From NCBI RefSeq assembly GCF_009729205.1, contig NZ_VTHB01000003.1, positions 310,001-374,000 on the forward strand: a DNA stretch of 64,000 nt. The letters run 5' to 3'. The position numbers and the translations under genes were made by a program. Positions 56,204 to 64,000 of the stretch are shown here, piece after piece (position 1 is the first letter of the stretch; every line of letters starts with the position of its first letter). Source of the stretch: Mycobacteroides sp. CBMA 271. Lineage in GTDB: Bacteria; Actinomycetota; Actinomycetes; Mycobacteriales; Mycobacteriaceae. The notes under the pieces are model-generated. The model saw nothing but the letters and a program-made list of their open reading frames with translations. It made no database searches and was not told the DNA's origin.

Positions 56204-57571
56204 TCAGATCAGCGTGCCGGGGTTGAGGATTCCGTCCGGATCGAGGGCCTGCTTGATGCGCCGGTTGACCTCCAGCACCTCCGGGCCGACCTGATTACCC
56301 AGCCAGGGCTTCTTGAGCCGTCCGACGCCGTGCTCGCCGGTGATAGTGCCGCCGAGTGAGATCGCCAGATTCATGATCTCGCCGAATGCCGCGTGGGCGC
56401 GCCGGGATTCGTCGGGGTCATTGGGGTCATGCACGATGAGCGGGTGCGTGTTGCCGTCGCCGGCATGCGCGATCACCGAGATCAGTAACCGGTGTTGCGT
56501 GGCAATGGCTTCCACACCTTGCACCAGTTCGGCGAGCTTCGGTAGCGGGACGCCCACGTCTTCGAGGAGCAGCGGCCCCTTGGCTTCGACGGCCGGGATC
56601 GCGAACCGGCGTGCCGCGACGAAGGCCTCGCCCTCTTGTTGGTCGTCGGTGGAAAAGACTTCGGCGGCATGGTGATCGGTGAAGGCCCGGGCCATCAGCT
56701 CGGCGTCGTCGGCCGAGGTCCTGCCGCGTTCATCCGAACGGGCCACTAGCATGGCGGCGGCCTTACGGTCCAGTCCCATCCTGAGCTTGTCCTCGATGGC
56801 GTTGATCGCCACCGAGTCCATGAACTCCAGCATCGAGGGTCTGATCTGGGCGGTGATCGCGAGCACCGAGGCGGCGGCCTCGGCCACCGAATTGAACGTC
56901 GCGACCACGGTGCACGGAGGCGGCTGCGGCGGAAGTAGCCGCAGGGTGACCTCTGTGATGACGCCCAGTGTGCCCTCGCTGCCCACGAAAAGCTTGGTAA
57001 GGCTCAGTCCGGCAACATCTTTGAGTCGCGGACCGCCCAATCGCAGGATGGTGCCGTCGGCCAGCACTACGTGCATGCCCAGCACATAGTCGGTAGTGAC
57101 GCCGTATTTGACGCAGCAGAGCCCGCCGGCGTTGGTGGCGATGTTGCCGCCGATGCTGCAGATCTCGAACGACGACGGGTCGGGCGGGTACCAGAGTCCA
57201 TGCTCGACGGCGGTCGCCTTCACCTCGGCGTTGAGGGCTCCGGGCTGTGCGATGGCGACCCGGGTGGTGGTGTCGATCGTGATGCCGCGCATCCGTTCGG
57301 TCGACAGCACGATGGCACCGTTCTGAGCGGTGGCGCCACCCGACAATCCGGTTCCGGCGCCGCGGGGCACCACCGCGATCCGATGGGCGCTGGCCCAGCG
57401 CAGCGTCTGGGACACCTGTTCGGTGCTGCTCGGACGCACCACGGCCAGCGGCATACCCGCGTCCGGATCGAACGCGCGGTCCTGCCGGTACGACGCGGTG
57501 ATGTCGGGATCGGTGATCACCGCGCCCTCGCCGAGGAGGTCGGCGAGCTCAGTCAGTGCGTCCGATTTCAT
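56204..57571 (-). CDS. FAD-linked oxidase (GlcD-like, Rv1257c-like)
   Basis: A 455-residue VAO-fold flavoprotein. FAD-binding parts are VVPRGAGTGLSGGATAQNG and SIGGNIATNAGGLCCVKYG, and the cap carries AHAGDGNTHPLIV and GEHGVGRLKKPWLG, the metal and substrate site of D-lactate/glycolate-type dehydrogenases. Its ATG at 57571 overlaps the SDR stop (ATGA), so alcohol and hydroxyacid oxidation may be linked. Homologue of Rv1257c, next to cyp130 in M. tuberculosis as well. Substrate unknown. Confidence 0.92.
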   Translation of the reverse strand: MKSDALTELADLLGEGAVITDPDITASYRQDRAFDPDAGMPLAVVRPSSTEQVSQTLRWASAHRIAVVPRGAGTGLSGGATAQNGAIVLSTERMRGITIDTTTRVAIAQPGALNAEVKATAVEHGLWYPPDPSSFEICSIGGNIATNAGGLCCVKYGVTTDYVLGMHVVLADGTILRLGGPRLKDVAGLSLTKLFVGSEGTLGVITEVTLRLLPPQPPPCTVVATFNSVAEAAASVLAITAQIRPSMLEFMDSVAINAIEDKLRMGLDRKAAAMLVARSDERGRTSADDAELMARAFTDHHAAEVFSTDDQQEGEAFVAARRFAIPAVEAKGPLLLEDVGVPLPKLAELVQGVEAIATQHRLLISVIAHAGDGNTHPLIVHDPNDPDESRRAHAAFGEIMNLAISLGGTITGEHGVGRLKKPWLGNQVGPEVLEVNRRIKQALDPDGILNPGTLI

Positions 57572-58401
57572 ATCATTCGGGCGGTCGCACCGGCGTCGAT
57601 CGGCAGCACGGTGCCGGTGATGTGTGAGCTGCCCTCATGCGCCAGGAACAGCACCGCGCGGGTGACTTCCTCGGGCTTGAGGAACGGTGCATATTGCAGG
57701 TGCAGCCCCGCGAAGACAGACTCGACGTCCTTGAGGGTCGGCTTCTCCAGATCGGGTCGCATGGTGCCCCAGACGAAATCGTTTTGGGTCATGGGGGTTT
57801 CGATATTGCCCGGCGCGACGGCGTTGACGGTGATGCCGTACCCGACGAGGTCATGCGCGGCGACCTTGGTCAATCCGATGACACCCCACTTCGATGAGAC
57901 GTACGACGCCTGCGCCCACGTCGCGCTGTGCCCGAGCATCGAGGAGACGGTGATGATCCGGCCATAGTTCCGTTTGATCATCCCGGGCGCGACGGCCGAG
58001 ATGGTGTTGAAGGTGCCGGTCAGATTGGTCCCGATGACCTCGTCCCATTGCGCGGACTCGACATCCGGCAGCAGTGCGATGGTGCTGACCCCGGCGTTGG
58101 CGATGGCGATATCGATGCCGCCGAGCGCGTCCTCGACCTCGGCGACGAAAGACTCCAGCGCCGGCCGGTCGGTGACGTTGAGCTTGGTCGCGATGCACTT
58201 TCGTCCGGTCGCCTCGACCAATGCGACCGTCTCGGCCAGATCGTCCTCGGTCGCCAGCGGATACCCGACGACGTCGCTGTTCTCGCATCTATCGCAGAGC
58301 GCGATATCGGCGCCCGCCTCGGCAAGCGCAAGGGCGTGCGAGCGGCCCATGCCCCGCGCGCCGCCGGTGATCAGTGCAATTTTTCCCTCGAAGTCAGCCA
58401 C
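57568..58401 (-). CDS. SDR of the mycofactocin-coupled type
   Basis: A 277-residue short-chain dehydrogenase. The cofactor motif is TGGARGMGRSHA (12-23) and the insertion ATEDDLAETVALVEATGRK is characteristic of SDRs that hold NAD tightly and pass electrons to mycofactocin. The active site is SSMLGHSATWAQASYVSSK (Ser, Tyr, Lys), and NAVAPGNIETPM follows. It probably oxidises an alcohol. The four-base overlap with the FAD oxidase and the 24-bp gap after tap place it in one operon. The mycofactocin genes themselves are not in the window. Confidence 0.88.
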   Translation of the reverse strand: MADFEGKIALITGGARGMGRSHALALAEAGADIALCDRCENSDVVGYPLATEDDLAETVALVEATGRKCIATKLNVTDRPALESFVAEVEDALGGIDIAIANAGVSTIALLPDVESAQWDEVIGTNLTGTFNTISAVAPGMIKRNYGRIITVSSMLGHSATWAQASYVSSKWGVIGLTKVAAHDLVGYGITVNAVAPGNIETPMTQNDFVWGTMRPDLEKPTLKDVESVFAGLHLQYAPFLKPEEVTRAVLFLAHEGSSHITGTVLPIDAGATARMI

Positions 58402-58425
58402 GGAGCCGACCCTACCGAGCCTGAT

Positions 58426-59682
58426 TTACGACGGTTGCGGTTCGGCATGGTCCAACTCACGTAAGACGGGCATCTGGGTGCTGGCGATGGCGATAAGAAG
58501 CATGGGCACCCCGAGAATCGTCAGCGTCGACGCGATCCCGAACTGGTCGGCGATCGGCCCCGCGAGCATGAATCCCAGCGGTCCGGCGCAGTACGCGGTG
58601 GATGTCATCACACCGACCACCCGTCCGCGCAGGTGCTCGGGGGAGCGGGTCTGCATCACATAGTTGGCAATAGGTGCGACCGGTCCATAGATGAATCCCA
58701 GGCATGCGCACAGCACCAGCAGGATGGCGATCGGCGGGAGCAGTGACATACCCAATGTGGTTGCGCCGGCGGTGAAAGTGGCGCACAACATGATGGTGCG
58801 GCGTTTGACGTGGCGCACCATGGTGGCGTACCCGAGCGCTCCGATGAGTCCGCCGACGGAGATTGCCATCAGCACCCAGCCGAGCTGTTGTGGTGTTCCC
58901 TTGTCGCTGAAGTATTTGGGAAAGAGCACGCTTTCGATCGGCAGGTACAGCGCGGTGATCGCCATATCTATGAGGGCGAGGGTGCGCAGGATCTTGACGC
59001 TCCAGACGAACTTCAGTCCTTCCACCGCACCGCTGAACACACCCGTGGGCCGGGTTTCGGTGGCTGGTGCCCCGGAACCATCGACCTTGAGGAAGGCGAT
59101 CGCCAGGATGGACACCACAAAGGTTGCCGCAGTAGCCCACATGGTGTTGACGCCCCCGATGGCGGCGATCAGCAGACCTCCCAGACCCGGGCCCACGATG
59201 TACGCGACGTTGAAGGCCGCCTCGTACATGCTGTTCATCCGGTCCAGTGACCATCCTGCGGCCTTGGCAGCGGCGGGCAGCATCGATTCGCGGGCAGTGA
59301 TTCCGGCGGGATCGAAGAGCGCGCCGACTGCGGCGAGGGCCGCGAGTAGAGGGACGCTGAGTCCGGTCGTCATCGCCAGAATCGGTATGGCCGAGACCGA
59401 GAGAAACGAGAGCACGTCGGAGGCGATCGACATCTTGCGGCGCCCGAAGAAGTCGACGGCGGTTCCCGAGATCAGCGTCGAGAAGACCAGCGGCAGGGTT
59501 CCGGCGGCGGCGACGATGGCTGCGTCCGCGGCAGATCCGGTGCGCTGCAGCACGAGCCAGGGGAGCGCAACGATCGATATGCCGTTGCCGATGGCGGCCA
59601 CGACGGATGCGAAGAGCAGTAGGAAAACCGGCCGGCGATTCACCTGATCGATTGTCGGCGAACTCGCCGTCGGAGTGGACAT
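58426..59682 (-). CDS. tap: Tap-type MFS multidrug efflux pump (Rv1258c-like)
   Basis: A 418-residue twelve-helix exporter, the length of Rv1258c (Tap), which in mycobacteria lowers susceptibility to tetracycline, aminoglycosides, rifampicin and others. The motif A equivalent is GTAVDFFGRRKMSIASD and YVLQRTG-like helix 1 sequences are present (WLVLQRTGSAADAAIVAAAG). From memory, M. abscessus MAB_1409c is its orthologue and a reported WhiB7-linked, macrolide-inducible pump. No ribosome site precedes the ATG at 59682; TAGTTT about 15 bases before it could be a -10 box for a leaderless message. Confidence 0.92.
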   Translation of the reverse strand: MSTPTASSPTIDQVNRRPVFLLLFASVVAAIGNGISIVALPWLVLQRTGSAADAAIVAAAGTLPLVFSTLISGTAVDFFGRRKMSIASDVLSFLSVSAIPILAMTTGLSVPLLAALAAVGALFDPAGITARESMLPAAAKAAGWSLDRMNSMYEAAFNVAYIVGPGLGGLLIAAIGGVNTMWATAATFVVSILAIAFLKVDGSGAPATETRPTGVFSGAVEGLKFVWSVKILRTLALIDMAITALYLPIESVLFPKYFSDKGTPQQLGWVLMAISVGGLIGALGYATMVRHVKRRTIMLCATFTAGATTLGMSLLPPIAILLVLCACLGFIYGPVAPIANYVMQTRSPEHLRGRVVGVMTSTAYCAGPLGFMLAGPIADQFGIASTLTILGVPMLLIAIASTQMPVLRELDHAEPQPS

Positions 59683-59751
59683 GTCGCCCGAAAAACTAAC
59701 AGCGGTCTGGCCGTAGGTCGAGCGAGTTTCTTGGGTAGGGCCGGCACCCGG

Positions 59752-60171
59752 CTAGTTGACCTGGATTGCCTCGCGGATGATCCGGGCGGTTCCCTCCAGG
59801 TCAGGATCGCGACGGACGACGAATCCCTTTGCGAAGGACAGTTTGTCGCCGCCGTGGCGGGGCACCACATGCAGGTGTGCGTGCATGACCGTCTGGAACG
59901 CGACGCGGCCGTCGTTGAGAGCCAGGTTGGTGCCGTCGCTGCGTAGTTCCGAACCCCTGATGGCGTTGGCGATGCGCTGGCCGACCGTCATGATGGCGGC
60001 CGCGTCCTCGGGCTTGAGATCCACGAGGTCCTGAGCGTGGGCCTTCGGAATCACCAAGGTGTGTCCGCGAGTGACGGGGCGGATATCGAGGAAGGCGAGC
60101 GTCGCCTCATCCTCGTAGACACGGAACGAGGGCGACTCCCCGCTGACGATGGCGCAAAAGACACACGACAT
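59752..60171 (-). CDS. HIT-family nucleotide-binding protein (Rv1262c-like)
   Basis: A 139-residue histidine-triad protein. The HIT motif is HAHLHVVPR with the catalytic middle histidine, and the N-terminus SCVFCAIVSGE contains the zinc-ligand-like C-x2-C of the Hint group. Such proteins hydrolyse nucleoside phosphoramidates or dinucleoside polyphosphates. The frame is open far upstream; the ATG at 60171 gives the conserved beginning. It lies 69 bp before tap in the same direction. M. tuberculosis has extra genes (Rv1259-Rv1261c) between these two that are absent here. Confidence 0.92.
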   Translation of the reverse strand: MSCVFCAIVSGESPSFRVYEDEATLAFLDIRPVTRGHTLVIPKAHAQDLVDLKPEDAAAIMTVGQRIANAIRGSELRSDGTNLALNDGRVAFQTVMHAHLHVVPRHGGDKLSFAKGFVVRRDPDLEGTARIIREAIQVN

Positions 60172-60258
60172 GAGCACACCGTAGCGGGGTCTTAGTCGGT
60201 CAACTATGTCGGCCGATTCCCGCCAGCGCAGCCCTCGCGGGGTTCTTAGCGTTGCGGC

Positions 60259-61455
60259 ATGGTTACCGAGTTGCGTCCGCCCCCCGTTCCCGCCGTGCTG
60301 TCCCGCTCCACGGTCTGGTTTATGGCCCTTGCGGCGGGTGTCGGTACCGCGACGATCTATCCGCTGCAGCCGGCCATCGCCATGGTGGCCGGGTCGGTCC
60401 ATGGGTCGATTGCCGACGTCGGTGTGGCTCTGGCCTGTGGTCCGGTCGGCTACCTGGTCGGGCTGGGCGTCTTGGTTCCGCTTGTCGACCGGTTCGCGCC
60501 CCGAAGTGTGGTGAGTCTTCAGTTCGTGATGATGGCAATGGCGTTGGTGGTCAACGCGACCGCAGGACGTGCGTGGATCCTCGGGATGGCGATAGGGATG
60601 GTAGGTGCGGCGTCATCGGTTGGAGCGCAACTTAGTTCGGTGGCAGCGCGCTTCGCCGATACCCGCCGCCAAGCGACCGTTCTCGGGATCGTCACCGCCG
60701 GAATCTCGGCGGGCATTCTGGCCGGTCGAATCGTCGGAGGCTGGTTGGCTGACCTGATCGGCTGGCGCGGAATGATTCTGGTGTTCGCGTCTGCGTGTGC
60801 GATCCTCGGCGCGGCGTCGTTCGCCGTCTTGCCTCGCGCTTCCGGCGCCAACGCCACGGGTTATCTCGCTACCATCCGAGGTATTCCAGGGCTCTACCGT
60901 CGATGCGGTGCGTTACGGCTCGCTGCGGGACGGGGTGCCTTGTGGTTCTTCGCCTTCTGTGTGATGTGGTCGGGGCTGGCAGTAGCGCTGTCGGAGGCGC
61001 CGTATTCGTATTCACCGGAGCGGATCGGTCTCTACGCTCTTGCGGGATTGACCGGTATTGGAGCGACGCGGCTCGCGGGGGTGTGGACTGATCGTGTCGG
61101 AGCGCGCAGGGTCGTTGGCATCGGGCTGGCCGTGGCCTTGATTGCGGCGCTGGGTTCTAGTGTGGCGCTGTCGAACAGCGTGGCGATGTTCGTGTGCCTT
61201 GGTTTGTTCGACGCCGGATTGTTCGCGGCCCAAGTGGCAAACCAGAGCACCGTTCTCGCGATCCAACGCGACGCGCCGGCGCGGTTCAACAGCGCCTACA
61301 TGGTTGTCTACTTCGTCGGCGGGAGTCTGGGAACTGCGTTCGGTGCGACTGCCGTGGAGTGGTTCGGGTGGCATGTCACTGTGGCATTCGCGGCGGGTGC
61401 CATCGCGTTGGCAGGGTTGATCACCGTGCTGGCGCGAGCCGACGTGGATCGCTAA
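60259..61455 (+). CDS. MFS transporter (YnfM-like)
   Basis: A 398-residue transporter with twelve hydrophobic segments, of the YnfM/arabinose-efflux-like group: AAGVGTATIYPLQPAIAMVAG in helix 1-2 and RGWLADLIGWRG-type motif (GRIVGGWLADLIGWRGMILV) after helix 5. ATG at 60259, divergent from the HIT gene with an 87-bp gap. Substrate unknown. It has no counterpart that I recall in the corresponding M. tuberculosis block. It is followed after 74 bp by the DUF222/HNH gene. Confidence 0.88.
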   Translation: MVTELRPPPVPAVLSRSTVWFMALAAGVGTATIYPLQPAIAMVAGSVHGSIADVGVALACGPVGYLVGLGVLVPLVDRFAPRSVVSLQFVMMAMALVVNATAGRAWILGMAIGMVGAASSVGAQLSSVAARFADTRRQATVLGIVTAGISAGILAGRIVGGWLADLIGWRGMILVFASACAILGAASFAVLPRASGANATGYLATIRGIPGLYRRCGALRLAAGRGALWFFAFCVMWSGLAVALSEAPYSYSPERIGLYALAGLTGIGATRLAGVWTDRVGARRVVGIGLAVALIAALGSSVALSNSVAMFVCLGLFDAGLFAAQVANQSTVLAIQRDAPARFNSAYMVVYFVGGSLGTAFGATAVEWFGWHVTVAFAAGAIALAGLITVLARADVDR

Positions 61456-61529
61456 TTCTCTTCTGTCACTTTGGTTTCTGGTGTCACATACCGCGGAATT
61501 TTGTCGGTGGGTGTCGTTAGTGTTAGCAC

Positions 61530-62840
61530 ATGCGTTCGATTGGATTGTTGGAGGAGGCGGCCGACGCCTTCGGGTCCGACATGTCCGTCGAGCTCACTGC
61601 CGCGCAGGCGTTGACGGTTCTGGCCCGGTTGGAGGTGGTGCAGCGACGTCTGTCGGCCAGCGGGCTGGGGTTAATCCCGAAGGTGACAACGCAGGCTTCC
61701 CCGGTGGAGTTGGGTGGGACGTCGTTCCAGGATGTGTTGTCACAGCGGCTGCATATCAGTAAGGGTGCCGCCCGGCGAAGGATCTCCGATGCCGAACAGT
61801 TGGCGCCGCGGCGCGCGTTAACCGGTGAGGTGTTGGCACCACAACTGCCGAACATGGCGGACGCATTCGGGCGCGGCGAGGTCGGCGAGGAACACGTGCG
61901 GGTGGTGCGCCAATTCTTTGACCGACTCCCGGTAGTGGTCGATGCGCCCACCCGCGAACGCGCCGAAGAGCAGTTGGCGGACATGGCGGTGCGGTTTCGG
62001 CCCGAACAACTACGCACCGGCGCCGAACGCATGATGGCGCTACTGAACCCCGACGGCGAGTTCTCCGACATCGACAGGGCCCGGCGCCGCGGGTTGACGA
62101 TCGGGCAGCAGGGTTTCGACGGTATGTCACCGATCTCGGGTTTGTTGGATCCCGAAACCCGCGCCTACCTCGATGCCGTCTTCGCCAAGCTCGCGGCCCC
62201 TGGCATGTGCAACCCGAACGACCAAACACCCACCGTGGACGGGGAACCCGCACCCGAGGCCGCCGAACGCGACGCCCGCACCGCAGGACAACGCAATCAT
62301 GATGCGCTGCGCGCATGCCTGCGCTCGAGCGTGATGTCCGGCGAATTGGGTTCTCATCACGGCCTACCCGTCACCGTCGTGGTCACCACCACCCTGCACG
62401 AGTTGGAGCAGGCCGCGGGTGTTGCGATCACCGGCGGCGGCACCCGCCTGCCCATGCGCGACCTCATCCGCATGGCCGCCCACGCCCACCACTACCTCAC
62501 GATTTTCACCGACCACGGCCGCCCGTTGTATTTGGGCCGCACCAAGAGGATCGCCAGCCCCGATCAGCGGATCGTGTTGCACGCCAAGGACCGCGGCTGC
62601 ACCCACCCCGGCTGCGGCGTTCCCGGATACCTCTGCGAAGTCCACCACATCAACGAATGGGCCACGGGCGGCCACACCGATATCGACCGACTCACCTTCG
62701 CCTGCCCCGCCCACCACCGCCTCCTCAACCACGGCTGGAAAACCCGAAAACAACCAGACGGCACCACCCAATGGATACCCCCACCACAACTCGACCTCGA
62801 CAAACTGCTCGGGTTTGAGTCGGTGCGCCCAACCGAATGA
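61530..62840 (+). CDS. 13E12/DUF222 protein with HNH endonuclease motif
   Basis: A 436-residue member of the mycobacterial 13E12 repeat family. Residues 1-300 are the DUF222 domain (helical: ERAEEQLADMAVRFRPEQL, RARRRGLTIGQQGFDGMS); residues about 340-400 form an HNH motif, CTHPGCGVPGYLCEVHHI, then WATGGHTDIDRLTFACPAHHRLL, with two C-x-C/H pairs for zinc. Such genes are multicopy in mycobacteria, spread like a selfish or homing element, and one serves as the phage phiRv1 attachment site. Full length, so possibly active as a nuclease. ATG at 61530; its stop overlaps the next ATG. Confidence 0.92.
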   Translation: MRSIGLLEEAADAFGSDMSVELTAAQALTVLARLEVVQRRLSASGLGLIPKVTTQASPVELGGTSFQDVLSQRLHISKGAARRRISDAEQLAPRRALTGEVLAPQLPNMADAFGRGEVGEEHVRVVRQFFDRLPVVVDAPTRERAEEQLADMAVRFRPEQLRTGAERMMALLNPDGEFSDIDRARRRGLTIGQQGFDGMSPISGLLDPETRAYLDAVFAKLAAPGMCNPNDQTPTVDGEPAPEAAERDARTAGQRNHDALRACLRSSVMSGELGSHHGLPVTVVVTTTLHELEQAAGVAITGGGTRLPMRDLIRMAAHAHHYLTIFTDHGRPLYLGRTKRIASPDQRIVLHAKDRGCTHPGCGVPGYLCEVHHINEWATGGHTDIDRLTFACPAHHRLLNHGWKTRKQPDGTTQWIPPPQLDLDKLLGFESVRPTE

Positions 62841-63064
62841 CCTGGCATGCTGGTGTTATGGCTGGTAAAGAAATCGACAGGCAGCGGGCGAACGCCGCGC
62901 TGGCGGTGATCCGGCAGCATCCCGGGATGGCGCTGTTCGCGGCCGTCCCGGTGCTGGCGGTCCTGGGAGCCGTGTGGTGGATGGCCGGTCTCGGTTGGGC
63001 CCTGGTGCTTGCCGTCGTCATCGTGCTCGCAGGCGGCGCCGCAATCGTTATGCGCCGCAGCTGA
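62837..63064 (+). CDS. small two-helix membrane protein
   Basis: A 75-residue (or 68-residue) protein with two hydrophobic segments (MALFAAVPVLAVLGAVWWMA and WALVLAVVIVLAGGAAIVM) after a short charged N-terminus KEIDRQRANAAL. The ATG at 62837 overlaps the stop of the 13E12 gene; an ATG at 62858 is an alternative. I do not recognise a family. It may simply be cotranscribed with its neighbour. Confidence 0.6.
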   Translation: MTWHAGVMAGKEIDRQRANAALAVIRQHPGMALFAAVPVLAVLGAVWWMAGLGWALVLAVVIVLAGGAAIVMRRS

Positions 63065-63070
63065 GTCCGG

Positions 63071-63637
63071 CTACCACCGGTCGCCGTTGGTGCTGTCGAC
63101 TGGTTGAGGCCCCCACTGGTCTGCAAGAAGTTTGCAAAGCTCCATGAGTTGCGCATCAGTATTGTTCTGGGCCCGCATCGACTGTTCGATCACATTTGTA
63201 AGTGAACCTATGGACAGATTGAGTCTGGCGATCTGCTCTTGCAGGGATTCGATCTTCGGAGACAGGTTGTCGGTCGATGCGGTCAATTGGTTGTTGGACA
63301 GGGTTGATGCGGGGAAGCATCCTGCCAGGGTTTCGGTGCTCGTCCTGTTGTTGAGCAGGGCATTCGCTACTTGTTGACTGACCTGCGACATGTGCCATAC
63401 CGCCTCGCGAAGAGACTCACTGGCCGACAGATTCTCCTGCAACCTTCCGGTCAATCCAGCGATGTTGCTTGAAAGAAACGACGATGTGGCGGTCGATTCG
63501 TCTGTGGCATGCATGGCTGTGGTCAATGACTGCTGTAAGTCGCTAGCCGATCCCTCCGTTGATTGTGTTGCATGGATTTGTGCCATGGTGTTGGCGCCCA
63601 GTGCATCGGTCAATTCTTGGTTGTGTTCGTTGGTCAC
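63071..63637 (-). CDS. unrecognised coiled-coil-like, Ser/Thr/Asn/Gln-rich protein
   Basis: A 188-residue protein almost entirely predicted helical, with heptad-like stretches (KIESLQEQIARLNLSIGSL, LQENLSASESLREAV) and an unusual richness in Ser, Thr, Asn and Gln for a high-G+C genome. One or two cysteines, no signal peptide, no membrane helix. AGGGGAAG precedes the GTG at 63637, supporting translation. I cannot name a family. Composition and the visibly lower G+C suggest recent acquisition; adjacent 13E12-type gene would fit that. It could be a phage- or secretion-related structural protein. Confidence 0.65.
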   Translation of the reverse strand: MTNEHNQELTDALGANTMAQIHATQSTEGSASDLQQSLTTAMHATDESTATSSFLSSNIAGLTGRLQENLSASESLREAVWHMSQVSQQVANALLNNRTSTETLAGCFPASTLSNNQLTASTDNLSPKIESLQEQIARLNLSIGSLTNVIEQSMRAQNNTDAQLMELCKLLADQWGPQPVDSTNGDRW

Positions 63638-63738
63638 TTGTCTTCCCCTGTCGGTATCTGTGTTTCAGTTTGCTATCCGCAGTATGGGGCGTACCACCGA
63701 CATCTCCGCCCGAGAACGCGTGCGTGCGCACCGCAGCT

Positions 63739-64000
63739 CTAAGCCTGTGTCATCGCGAAGTAGGCACCGCGGCGGGCCAACAGTTCCGCATGGGTGCCGC
63801 TCTCGACCACGCTGCCGTCGTCCATCACCACGATGCGGTCGGCATCTCGGATCGTGGAAAGCCGATGGGCGATAATGAAACTCGTCCTGTCCCGGCGCAA
63901 CTCGGCCATAGCCCGCTGAATCCGCAGCTCGGTGCGGGTGTCCACCGAACTGGTCGCCTCATCGAGTATCAGCAGCTGAGGTCGCGCCAGAAACGCCCGC
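63739..64000 (-). CDS. ABC multidrug exporter, C-terminal fragment (runs off window)
   Basis: The end of an ABC exporter ATPase domain. On the minus strand, reading in from the window edge, [20 protein letters not shown] is Walker B and D-loop, followed by the switch region [22 protein letters not shown] and the ending [21 protein letters not shown]. This is the MsbA/Rv1272c-Rv1273c type in which membrane and ATPase domains are one chain. Start and membrane part lie beyond 64000. The stop TAG is at 63739-63741. Confidence 0.88.
   Translation of the reverse strand, partial: RAFLARPQLLILDEATSSVDTRTELRIQRAMAELRRDRTSFIIAHRLSTIRDADRIVVMDDGSVVESGTHAELLARRGAYFAMTQA

Noticed and set aside
59683-59751. 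WhiB7-type promoter before tap
   Set aside because: There is a possible -10 (TAGTTT) and a weak A-rich patch, but I could not fit the A/T-rich block directly before a -35 box that WhiB7 promoters have.

Overview
The window is high-G+C actinobacterial DNA and almost certainly mycobacterial: it carries LpqY-SugABC, SigE-RseA-HtrA-TatB, a fused Kgd/SucA, LpqZ, LprE, a CYP130 homologue, a Tap-type efflux pump and a 13E12/DUF222 protein. The gene order follows M. tuberculosis Rv1216c-Rv1262c closely, with local gains and losses. The gene set and the recurrent palindromic intergenic elements suggest a rapid grower, with the Mycobacteroides abscessus/chelonae group the best guess; this was recalled, not searched. 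No rRNA, tRNA, CRISPR array or insertion sequence was seen.

Layout. 1-2173: a partial flavin-type protein and a Tat-exported amidase. 2177-6847: a TetR-ABC exporter-methyltransferase operon with an elaborate operator, then an O-methyltransferase. 6979-10180: the SigE envelope-stress locus (sigE, rseA, htrA, tatB). 10249-16259: mrp, a lytic transglycosylase, a DUF2236 oxygenase, a CitE-like lyase and two small membrane proteins. 16446-21376: the trehalose recycling operon lpqY-sugABC with a coupled SUFU-domain gene. 21460-22554: corA.

23132-30062 is a compact seven-gene biosynthetic operon: P450, long-chain prenyl diphosphate synthase, UbiA prenyltransferase, GTP cyclohydrolase I-like enzyme, SAM methyltransferase, an unusual P450 and a RibD/DHFR-like reductase. 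It sits where M. tuberculosis has mdh and toxin-antitoxin genes, and is the best candidate here for an undescribed pathway. The enzyme set suggests a prenylated, methylated and oxidised small molecule, possibly with a pterin-derived part.

30115-41635: marC, malic enzyme, lpqZ, a small secreted protein, tandem duplicated serine hydrolases, tandem duplicated SDRs and kgd. 41811-54278: an EcsC-like protein, two MFS pumps, an NTF2-like protein, a FAD oxidase, a large nuclease-helicase, lprE, deaD and an acyltransferase. 54181-60171: a one-directional locus HIT - tap - SDR - FAD oxidase - cyp130 - tetR. Between cyp130 and tetR lie three 32-bp repeats. Each encodes an 11-residue peptide, and all are joined by ATGA stop/start overlaps into one unbroken chain. 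60259-64000: an MFS protein, a 13E12-type HNH protein, a small membrane protein, an unrecognised coiled-coil protein and the end of an ABC exporter that runs off the window.
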